This document shows positions 1-5,079 of a stretch of DNA of 5,079 nt, piece by piece. A program made the position numbers and the translations under genes. The stretch comes from an uncultured Acidimicrobiaceae bacterium (GTDB lineage Bacteria; Actinomycetota; Acidimicrobiia; Acidimicrobiales; MedAcidi-G1). Location of the stretch: positions 1-5,079 of the forward strand of contig CAJXIS010000176.1 in the NCBI GenBank assembly GCA_913054115.1. Direction: 5' to 3'. The notes below the pieces were generated by a model. That model saw nothing but the letters and a program-made list of their open reading frames with translations, searched no databases and was not told where the DNA came from. Every line of letters starts with the position of its first letter. Position 1 is the stretch's first letter.

Positions 1-570
1 GGCGTCGGGGCCACCATCTACTTCGGATCCGACGAGGCCACCCGTCAGATCCAGGAGGTGAGCGAGGCATTCGCCAGGGCCCACGAACTCGGCATGTTCA
101 CGGTCCTGTGGTGCTATCTGCGCAACTCCGGGTTCAAGGTCGACGGGGTCGACCACCATGCGTCCGCCGACCTCACCGGCCAGGCCAACCACCTGGGCGT
201 CACGATCCAGGCCGACATCATCAAGCAGAAGCTGCCGGAGACCAACGGTGGCTACAACGCCCTGCCCGGCTTCGGCAAGACCCACGCACTGGTCTACGAC
301 AAGCTCACCACCGACCACCCGATCGACCTCTGCCGGTGGCAGGTGGCCAACTGCTACATGGGCCGCATCGGTCTGATCAACAGTGGCGGTGCCTCGTCGG
401 GTGCCGGCGACCTGGCCGAGGCCGTGCGGACCGCGGTCATCAACAAACGGGCCGGGGGGCTGGGCCTCATCTCCGGCCGCAAGGCGTTCCAGCGACCGAT
501 GGCCGAGGGCATCGAGCTCCTCAATGCCATCCAGGACGTCTACCTCGATGAGTCGATCACCGTCGCCTGA
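1..570 (+). CDS. fbaB: Class I fructose-bisphosphate aldolase, FbaB/DhnA type (5'-partial)
   Basis: This is the C-terminal 189 residues of a cytoplasmic aldolase that cleaves fructose 1,6-bisphosphate to glyceraldehyde 3-phosphate and dihydroxyacetone phosphate by Schiff-base chemistry. The frame is open from base 1 and ends at TGA 568-570. The sequence follows E. coli FbaB (about 350 residues, from memory) almost without gaps: GATIYFGSDE at the left edge, FARAHELGM, DLTGQANHLG, the IIKQK segment, NCYMGR, GLINSGGA, AVINKRAGG and the ending QDVYLDESITVA. The first lysine of IIKQK (bases 223-225) matches the Schiff-base lysine of FbaB. The N-terminal ~160 residues lie outside the window; the GTG at 58 is internal and is not the start. 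Codon use matches the neighbours. The next gene starts 28 bp later, so a shared transcript is likely. Family assignment is very sure; direction in the cell (glycolysis or gluconeogenesis) is not visible. Confidence 0.94.
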   Translation, partial: GVGATIYFGSDEATRQIQEVSEAFARAHELGMFTVLWCYLRNSGFKVDGVDHHASADLTGQANHLGVTIQADIIKQKLPETNGGYNALPGFGKTHALVYDKLTTDHPIDLCRWQVANCYMGRIGLINSGGASSGAGDLAEAVRTAVINKRAGGLGLISGRKAFQRPMAEGIELLNAIQDVYLDESITVA

Positions 571-585
571 GGCTTCGCCGGACCC

Positions 586-590
586 AGAGG
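586..590 (+). promoter_or_regulatory. Ribosome binding site of the crotonase gene
   Basis: AGAGG lies 8 nt before the ATG at 599 and supports that start. The reading frame stays open upstream to 383, but the upstream part overlaps the well-conserved aldolase end and gives an arginine/serine/proline-rich translation without family resemblance. Confidence 0.6.
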
Positions 591-598
591 ATCGCCAC

Positions 599-1510
599 AT
601 GTCATACACCGACGGGCCGCAGGGCACCGCCACCGAACAACCCGGGCAGCCGGACCAGCCCATAATCCTCGTCGATGAGCCCTCGCCGGGCATCCGACGG
701 ATCACGATGAACCGGCCGGAGAAGCGCAACGCACTGTTCCATCCCCTGCGCGGAGCCATCCTGGATACGCTCGTCGACCACGACCGGGACGACGACGTCC
801 GGGTGACCATCATCCGGGGGGCGGGGCCGTCCTTCTCGGCCGGCTACGACCTCGGTGGCGGCAACGCCGGCCACGAGTACCCCTTTTACACGCCGGGAGG
901 CGAGGGCCAGTGGCCCCGCCACGTGACCGAGGGTTGGATGTCGATCTGGGACCTGGCCAAGCCGGTCATCGCCCAGGTCCACGGCTACTGCCTGGCGGGC
1001 GGCAGCGAGCTCGCCACCGGTTGTGACCTGGTCTACGTCGCCGAGGACGCCAGCATGGGGTATCCGGCTGTTCGATTCGGGGTGCCGGACATGCACTTCC
1101 ATGCCTGGTTCCTCGGCATGCGCCGGGCCATGCAGATGATGCTGACCGGCGATTCGATCACCGGCCTCGAGGCCGTGGCGCTGGGATGGGCCAACGAGGC
1201 GTTTCCCGCCGAGGACCTCGATGAGGCGGTCATCGCCGTGGCCCGACGAATCTGCGCGATTCCGACCGAGGTGGTCCAGCTCAACAAGCGGGCGGTGCAT
1301 CGCCAGATGGAGTTCATGGGGCTTCGGACGGGGCTTCGGGCAGGCACCGAGATCTGTGCGCTCGGGATCCACACCGAGGCCATGGCCGACTTCCTCGCGT
1401 CGATCGAGGGCGGCAGCCTGACCGAAGCGCTGCAACGGCGGGACGAGCCCTTCGGTGACTACCGCACGAGCCACGGGCCGTCGGGGGACAGCGATGACGC
1501 CACGGAGTGA
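599..1510 (+). CDS. Crotonase-fold enoyl-CoA hydratase/isomerase family protein
   Basis: This is a complete 303-residue cytoplasmic protein of the crotonase superfamily, whose members hydrate, isomerise or hydrolyse acyl-CoA thioesters. After a ~20-residue polar, proline-rich lead it shows the family order: ITMNRPEKRNAL (35-46); the first oxyanion-hole segment FSAGYDL (79-85); the second, HGYCLAGGSEL (128-138), with Glu137 in the position of the first hydratase glutamate (rat Glu144); then MLTGDSITGLEA and the C-terminal helices. The second hydratase glutamate (rat Glu164, in the PEILLG segment) appears to be Ala157 in YPAVRFG. Ordinary hydratase activity is therefore doubtful, and isomerase, hydrolase or another crotonase reaction is possible. 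About 20 C-terminal residues are acidic and polar, probably disordered. The gene follows the aldolase after 28 bp and was probably transcribed with it. Family is sure; substrate is unknown. Confidence 0.9.
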   Translation: MSYTDGPQGTATEQPGQPDQPIILVDEPSPGIRRITMNRPEKRNALFHPLRGAILDTLVDHDRDDDVRVTIIRGAGPSFSAGYDLGGGNAGHEYPFYTPGGEGQWPRHVTEGWMSIWDLAKPVIAQVHGYCLAGGSELATGCDLVYVAEDASMGYPAVRFGVPDMHFHAWFLGMRRAMQMMLTGDSITGLEAVALGWANEAFPAEDLDEAVIAVARRICAIPTEVVQLNKRAVHRQMEFMGLRTGLRAGTEICALGIHTEAMADFLASIEGGSLTEALQRRDEPFGDYRTSHGPSGDSDDATE

Positions 1511-1530
1511 CGAGCGACGACCCGCCCGAC

Positions 1531-1571
1531 GCGTGACCCATTGCACAGGGACAATCGCCCGCTGGTCACGC
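1531..1571. repeat. 8-bp inverted repeat with 25-nt spacer
   Basis: GCGTGACC at 1531-1538 and GGTCACGC at 1564-1571 are exact reverse complements. The right arm can also pair imperfectly with CGCGACC at 1576-1582 (6 of 7 pairs, 5-nt loop). The arms could be a dimeric regulator site or alternative RNA stems. The spacer is too long for a normal terminator and no T-run follows. The pairing is exact, but any function is inference. Confidence 0.35.
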
Positions 1572-1596
1572 CGTCCGCGACCGCACACGATTAGGG

Positions 1597-1608
1597 TCTG
1601 ATATCAGA
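1597..1608. promoter_or_regulatory. Perfect 12-bp palindrome, possible operator upstream of korA
   Basis: TCTGATATCAGA is its own reverse complement and sits in the A/T-rich patch, 40 bp before the korA start. It is flanked by a second, nested inverted repeat, GGTCT (1595-1599) and AGACC (1614-1618). A symmetric, A/T-rich element at this distance is typical of a binding site for a dimeric repressor or activator overlapping a promoter. I do not recognise the site as that of a known regulator. Confidence 0.45.
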
Positions 1609-1615
1609 TACAGAG

Positions 1616-1633
1616 ACCGGCAACGGCGCCGGT
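1616..1633 (+). other. GC-rich hairpin just upstream of the korA ribosome binding site
   Basis: ACCGGC (1616-1621) and GCCGGT (1628-1633) form a six-pair stem with a six-nt loop (1622-1627), ending 2 nt before the GGAGGTG ribosome binding site. It lies in the presumed korA leader and could affect ribosome access or RNA stability. Short GC stems are common by chance in DNA of this composition, so function is uncertain. Confidence 0.3.
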
Positions 1634-1635
1634 TC

Positions 1636-1642
1636 GGAGGTG
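1636..1642 (+). promoter_or_regulatory. Strong ribosome binding site that fixes the korA start
   Basis: GGAGGTG is a near-perfect Shine-Dalgarno sequence. It ends 6 nt before the GTG at 1649, which is ideal spacing. The other in-frame GTG, at 1640, overlaps this element and could not use it, so 1649 is the better start. Confidence 0.7.
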
Positions 1643-1648
1643 GAGCAC

Positions 1649-3517
1649 GTGACGGAGACGACTGCGGGGTCACTGGTCCCCGAGGTCGATCGGCTGGTCA
1701 TCCGGTTTGCGGGTGACTCGGGCGACGGCATGCAGTTGGCGGGCGAGCGATTCACCACGGCGAGTGCGCTGTTCGGCAACGACCTCTCCACGCTCCCCGA
1801 ATACCCCGCCGAGATCCGTGCACCTGCCGGCACACTCGCCGGAGTCTCGGCCTTCCAGGTCCACATCTCGGACCACGACATCTTCACGCCGGGCGACGCC
1901 CCACACGTACTGGTCGCCATGAACCCGGCGGCGCTCAAGGCCGAGTTGGGCACCCTGATCGACGGCGGCACGGTGATCGTCAACATCGACACCTTCGTCG
2001 AGCGCAACCTGGTGAAGGCCGGTTACGAGCATGACCCGTTGGAGGGCGACGACCTCGCCGCCTACCGGGTGATCCGGGTGCCGATGACCTCGCTCACGAA
2101 GGAGGCCTGCAAGGACCTGGGCGTCAAGACCCGGGATGCCGAGCGGTCGAAGAACTTCTTCGCCCTGGGCCTGCTGTCCTGGATGTACAGCCGCCCCGTC
2201 GAACCCACCCTCGAGTGGATCGACGCCAAGTTCAAGGGCCGCGACCTGATCATCGCGGCCAACAGGACCGCCTTCAATGCCGGTCACGCCTTCGGCGAGA
2301 CCGCCGAGCTGTCCGATCACCAGGTGATCGTGCGCCCCGCCAAGATGCCGGCCGGGACCTACACCAACATCAACGGCAACACGGCGTTGGCATGGGGCCT
2401 CGTGGCCGCCGGACACCTCTCCGGTCTGCCGATCTTCCTCGGCTCCTACCCGATCACGCCGGCGTCGGACATCCTCCACGAGCTGTCCAAGCACAAGCAG
2501 TTCAACGTAGTGACCTTCCAGGCCGAGGACGAGATCGCAGCCATCGGCTCCGCACTGGGTGCCGCCTACGGTGGGCACCTGGGGGTGACCACGACGAGCG
2601 GCCCGGGTCTGGCCCTCAAGGGCGAGACCATGGGCCTCGCCATCAGCCTCGAGCTGCCGCTGATCATCGTCAACATCCAACGGGGCGGACCATCGACGGG
2701 CCTGCCCACCAAGACCGAGGCGGCCGACCTGCTGATGGCGATGTACGGCCGCCACGGCGAGTCGCCGATGCCGGTTATCGCTGCACGGACGCCGGCCGAC
2801 TGCTTCGACCAGGCCATCGAAGCGGCCCGCATCGCCATCAAGTACCGCACCCCGGTGATCCTGCTCTCCGACGGCTACCTGGCCAACAGCTCGGAGCCGT
2901 GGCTCCTCCCGAACGTCGAGGACCTCGAGCCGATCCCCGTCGAGTTCGCGAGCGGGTTCAACAAGGTCGACGAGAAGGGCGAAGAGGTCTTCTGGCCGTA
3001 CCTGCGCGACGAGAACATGGCTCGACCATGGGCGGTCCCCGGCACACCGGACCTGATGCACCGCATCGGCGGCCTCGAAAAGGAGGACGGTTCGGGCAAC
3101 GTGTCCTACGACGGTGCCAACCACGCCCACATGATGGCCCTGCGTGCCGAGCGCATCGCCCGCATCCAGGTCCCCGATGCCGAGGTCAGCGGCGACGCCG
3201 ACGCCGACCTCCTCCTCATCGGCTGGGGCTCGACATGGGGGGCGATCGCCGCTGCCGTCCGGCGGGTCCGCAGGTCGGGCCGCAAGGTCGCCCACGTGCA
3301 CCTGACCCACCTCAACCCGATGCCGGCGAACCTCGGCGAGGTGCTTTCGGGCTTCTCGAGGATCCTGGTCCCGGAGATGAACCTGGGGCAGCTCGTCCGG
3401 CTGCTGCGCGATGAGTTCCTGGTCGATGCGCAGCCCGTGGCCAAGGTGACTGGCCAGCCCTTCACGCCCGCTGAACTCCAGCAGGTGATTCTGAGCGAAC
3501 TCGGGGACGACACCTGA
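1649..3517 (+). CDS. korA: 2-oxoglutarate:ferredoxin oxidoreductase, alpha subunit (fused gamma-alpha)
   Basis: This is the large subunit of a two-subunit 2-oxoacid:ferredoxin oxidoreductase. With KorB it converts 2-oxoglutarate, CoA and oxidised ferredoxin to succinyl-CoA, CO2 and reduced ferredoxin in the cytoplasm. From GTG 1649 the product has 622 residues, near the ~650 of mycobacterial KorA. Residues ~15-225 are the gamma domain, opening with GDSGDGMQLAG (22-32). Residues ~240-420 are the pyrimidine-binding alpha domain, with YPITP (267-271), the acidic QAEDEIAAIG (291-300), TSGPG (316-320) and QRGGPSTGLPT (344-354). YPITP is the hallmark of this family and is needed for activity in the Sulfolobus enzyme. 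Residues ~520-610 form the transketolase-C-like domain, with LIGWGSTWGA and VPEMNLGQL (574-582). No ferredoxin-like delta domain is fused. The stop overlaps the korB start by one base (TGATG), implying coupled translation. Family is very sure; the 2-oxoglutarate preference comes from resemblance to KorA. Confidence 0.95.
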   Translation: MTETTAGSLVPEVDRLVIRFAGDSGDGMQLAGERFTTASALFGNDLSTLPEYPAEIRAPAGTLAGVSAFQVHISDHDIFTPGDAPHVLVAMNPAALKAELGTLIDGGTVIVNIDTFVERNLVKAGYEHDPLEGDDLAAYRVIRVPMTSLTKEACKDLGVKTRDAERSKNFFALGLLSWMYSRPVEPTLEWIDAKFKGRDLIIAANRTAFNAGHAFGETAELSDHQVIVRPAKMPAGTYTNINGNTALAWGLVAAGHLSGLPIFLGSYPITPASDILHELSKHKQFNVVTFQAEDEIAAIGSALGAAYGGHLGVTTTSGPGLALKGETMGLAISLELPLIIVNIQRGGPSTGLPTKTEAADLLMAMYGRHGESPMPVIAARTPADCFDQAIEAARIAIKYRTPVILLSDGYLANSSEPWLLPNVEDLEPIPVEFASGFNKVDEKGEEVFWPYLRDENMARPWAVPGTPDLMHRIGGLEKEDGSGNVSYDGANHAHMMALRAERIARIQVPDAEVSGDADADLLLIGWGSTWGAIAAAVRRVRRSGRKVAHVHLTHLNPMPANLGEVLSGFSRILVPEMNLGQLVRLLRDEFLVDAQPVAKVTGQPFTPAELQQVILSELGDDT

Positions 3518-4557
3518 TGACCGACACGCTGCTTCCCGAGGAGACATCCGAGGATGTACCCGTCACCACACGCGCCGACTGGCAGAGCGACCAGGAGGTG
3601 CGCTGGTGCCCCGGCTGTGGCGACTACTCGATCCTGACCGCCCTCCAGCTGCTCATGCCCGACATCGGCGCCCGCCGCGAGAAGACGGTGTTCGTGTCCG
3701 GCATCGGATGCGCCGCCCGGTTCCCGTACTACATGAACACCTACGGCATGCACTCGATCCACGGTCGTGCACCCGCCATCGCCACCGGCCTGGCGCTGGC
3801 GCGTCCGGACCTCGACGTCTGGGTGGTCGGCGGAGACGGCGACATGCTCTCCATCGGAGGCAACCACCTGATCCATGCCCTCCGGCGCAACATCGACATC
3901 AACATCCTGCTGTTCAACAACCAGATCTACGGGTTGACCAAGGGCCAGTTCTCGCCGACCAGCGAGAAGGGCAAGGTCACCAAGTCGTCGCCGATCGGGT
4001 CGTGCGCCACGCCCTTCAACCCGGTGAGCGTGGCGATCGGCGCCGAGGCCAGCTTCGTGGCACGCACCCACGACATGGATCGACGTCACATGCAGGAGAT
4101 GTTCCGGCGCGCCTACGAGCACCCTGGCGCATCCATCGTCGAGGTGTACCAGAACTGCAACGTGTTCAACGACGGTGCCTTCGAGACGATCACCAAGAAA
4201 GACGTCCGTGACGACATGCTGATCCCGTTGCGCCATGGCGAGCCGATCCGGTTCGGCACGGAGGGCCAGTTCGGCGTGGCCCGCCACGACGGGGGAGTCG
4301 AGGTCGTCGAGGTGGCCGATGTGGGCCTCGACGCCCTCCTGGTGCACGACGAGACACGGTCCGACCCGTCGACCGCCTTCGCCCTGTCCCGCCTCGCCGA
4401 GAGCCCCGACCGCCCGACCCCTGTCGGCGTGTTCCGGGCGGTCGATCGGGGCGAGTACGGGGTGGCCATGCGCGCCCAGACCGACCAGATGGCGGCAATG
4501 AAGGGCAAGGGCGACCTGTCGGCGCTTCTGCACTCGTTGCCCACCTGGACCGTCTGA
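3517..4557 (+). CDS. korB: 2-oxoglutarate:ferredoxin oxidoreductase, beta subunit
   Basis: This is the 346-residue catalytic subunit that binds thiamine diphosphate and one [4Fe-4S] cluster. The cluster ligands of this family are visible as Cys31 and Cys34 (RWCPGCGDY), Cys65 (SGIGCAARFP) and Cys214 (YQNCNVFNDG). The TPP/Mg motif is GDG (106-108), then 25 residues, then NN (134-135), continuing as QIYGLTKGQFSPTS (136-149), the signature of KorB-type enzymes. HSIHGRAPAIATGLALAR (79-96) and the C-terminal TWTV match mycobacterial-type KorB as I remember it. Residues ~235-346 are a C-terminal extension typical of actinobacterial KorB. ATG 3517 shares its A with the korA TGA; GGGGA at 3503-3507 is a modest ribosome binding site inside korA. 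No ferredoxin gene is in view, so the electron acceptor must be encoded elsewhere. Function is very sure; exact substrate range is inferred. Confidence 0.96.
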   Translation: MTDTLLPEETSEDVPVTTRADWQSDQEVRWCPGCGDYSILTALQLLMPDIGARREKTVFVSGIGCAARFPYYMNTYGMHSIHGRAPAIATGLALARPDLDVWVVGGDGDMLSIGGNHLIHALRRNIDINILLFNNQIYGLTKGQFSPTSEKGKVTKSSPIGSCATPFNPVSVAIGAEASFVARTHDMDRRHMQEMFRRAYEHPGASIVEVYQNCNVFNDGAFETITKKDVRDDMLIPLRHGEPIRFGTEGQFGVARHDGGVEVVEVADVGLDALLVHDETRSDPSTAFALSRLAESPDRPTPVGVFRAVDRGEYGVAMRAQTDQMAAMKGKGDLSALLHSLPTWTV

Positions 4558-4585
4558 CACCTCCGACCGGGCCAGACTGTCGGTC

Positions 4586-5079
4586 ATGGCCTGGGCGCTC
4601 GATCTCGACGGTGTGGTGTGGCTGGGCACCGAGGACATTCCCGGTGCCGCCGACGCCGTTGCCGCGCTCCAGGACGCCGGCGAGACGGTCCTGTTCGTCA
4701 CCAACAACTCGGGTCGGCGCGTGGTCGACGTCGAGGCCAAGCTGGCGAGCCACGGCATCGAAGCCCGCGGTGGTGTCATCACCTCAGGCATGGCGGCAGC
4801 GGCTCTGGTCGAGCCGGGCGAGGTGGTGCTCGGCATGTGCGGTCCCGGTGCCCGGGAGGAGCTCGAGGCGGTGGGGGCGGTCATCGTCGACGAGGGACCG
4901 GCCGACACGGTCGTCGTCGGATTCCACGAGGACTTCGACTACTGGGGGCTCACGGCAGGCGTTCGGGCCATCCTCGGCGGTGCACGACTCCTGGCCACCA
5001 ACCTGGACGTCACCTATCCGGCGCACGACGGCATCCGGCCGGGAGCCGGATCGATCGTGGCGGCGGTCGTCGCGGCGAC
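4586..5079 (+). CDS. HAD-IIA (NagD/PGP-type) sugar- or glycerol-phosphate phosphatase, 3'-partial
   Basis: From ATG 4586 the frame is open to the right edge: 164 codons plus 2 bases, of a family usually about 260-350 residues. HAD motif I is DLDGV at 6-10, with Asp6 the expected nucleophile and Asp8 the general acid/base. Motif II is FVTNNSG (37-43). A C2-type cap follows, with VVVGFHEDFDYWGL (109-122) and the segment ATNLD..YP...GIRPGAGS (137-156), diagnostic of the NagD/phosphoglycolate-phosphatase group. Motifs III and IV lie beyond the window. The arrangement resembles the mycobacterial glycerol-3-phosphate phosphatase Rv1692, but substrates vary widely in this family. ATG 4586 is the first in-frame start after the korB stop, and the product begins almost directly at motif I, as expected. 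The gap is 28 bp with no clear ribosome binding site and no terminator, so it probably rides on the korAB transcript. Confidence 0.88.
   Translation, partial: MAWALDLDGVVWLGTEDIPGAADAVAALQDAGETVLFVTNNSGRRVVDVEAKLASHGIEARGGVITSGMAAAALVEPGEVVLGMCGPGAREELEAVGAVIVDEGPADTVVVGFHEDFDYWGLTAGVRAILGGARLLATNLDVTYPAHDGIRPGAGSIVAAVVAA

Larger units (their letters stand above)
1511..1648 (+). promoter_or_regulatory. Intergenic region with probable korAB promoter
   Basis: These 138 bp separate the crotonase stop from the chosen korA start and are the only sizeable gap in the window. Bases ~1585-1615 are clearly more A/T-rich than the surroundings, as expected of a promoter in a GC-rich genome. TAGGGT at 1592-1597 fits the loose actinobacterial -10 pattern TAnnnT, but no good -35 box stands 16-18 bp upstream. 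TTGCAC at 1541-1546 looks like a -35 but has no -10 partner at the right distance. I place a promoter here by position and composition and cannot fix its boxes. No hairpin with a T-run terminator is visible after the crotonase gene, so read-through from the upstream genes is possible. Confidence 0.45.

Noticed and set aside
383..598. N-terminal extension of the crotonase from an ATG at 383
   Set aside because: It would overlap the conserved aldolase C-terminus by 188 bp and encodes non-family, Arg/Ser/Pro-rich sequence. ATG 599 has its own ribosome binding site and gives a normal crotonase N-terminus.
1541..1555. TTGCAC and GACAAT as a promoter pair
   Set aside because: The two boxes are only 3 nt apart, far from the 16-18 needed, and neither has a suitable partner at the correct distance.
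602..1588. A 328-codon open frame on the minus strand opposite the crotonase gene
   Set aside because: It has Arg/Gly/Val-rich composition without motifs and is fully explained as the shadow of the crotonase gene.
1670..3547. A 625-codon open frame on the minus strand, antisense to korA
   Set aside because: It mirrors korA codons in GC-rich DNA. Its translation is rich in Gly, Arg, Val, Asp and His with no recognisable domain, while the + strand encodes an unmistakable KorA.
4563..4585. Possible terminator between korB and the HAD gene
   Set aside because: Only 5-pair stems can be drawn (CCGAC 4563-4567 with GTCGG 4579-4583, or GACCG with CGGTC at 4581-4585), with long loops and no T-run. 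They directly abut the HAD start.
3106..4908. A 600-codon open frame on the minus strand across korA, korB and the HAD gene
   Set aside because: It crosses three clearly coding + strand genes and both of their junctions, has low-complexity composition and no family motifs. It is a GC-driven shadow frame.
1..5079. Mobile elements, CRISPR, tRNA/rRNA, defence or phage genes
   Set aside because: I saw no terminal inverted repeats, target duplications, regular repeat arrays, RNA-gene signatures or genes of those families. The window is almost fully occupied by housekeeping-type coding sequence.

Overview
The window is ordinary, densely coded chromosomal DNA of about two-thirds G+C with strong G/C third-position preference. 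All five genes lie on the + strand. The KorA and KorB proteins, including the KorB C-terminus ending in TWTV, look most like the actinobacterial (mycobacterial-type) 2-oxoglutarate:ferredoxin oxidoreductase. The host is therefore most likely an Actinomycetota bacterium. A non-mycobacterial lineage such as Acidimicrobiia is possible, but that is only a guess.

Layout: (1) 1-570 is the C-terminal half of an E. coli FbaB-type class I fructose-bisphosphate aldolase, cut by the left edge. (2) 599-1510 is a complete crotonase-fold (enoyl-CoA hydratase/isomerase family) protein, 28 bp downstream and probably co-transcribed with the aldolase. (3) 1511-1648 is the only real intergenic gap. It contains a locally A/T-rich patch with a perfect 12-bp palindrome, an 8-bp spaced inverted repeat and a small GC hairpin just before the korA ribosome binding site, so a regulated promoter for the next operon probably lies here. 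(4) 1649-3517 is korA (fused gamma+alpha subunit) and 3517-4557 is korB (beta subunit, TPP and [4Fe-4S]), joined by a one-base TGATG stop/start overlap. (5) 4586 to the right edge is the first ~164 codons of a HAD-IIA (NagD/PGP-type) phosphatase, 28 bp after korB.

How the genes fit together: KorAB decarboxylates a 2-oxoacid, most likely 2-oxoglutarate, with CoA and passes electrons to a ferredoxin. It can replace or bypass NAD-linked 2-oxoglutarate dehydrogenase in the TCA cycle. The aldolase belongs to glycolysis/gluconeogenesis and the crotonase to acyl-CoA metabolism. The set reads as central carbon metabolism and not as an accessory island. I found no mobile element, RNA gene, CRISPR array, toxin, defence gene or phage gene. 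I see no convincing new system. The most useful leads are a crotonase lacking one of the two hydratase glutamates, and the palindrome upstream of korA.
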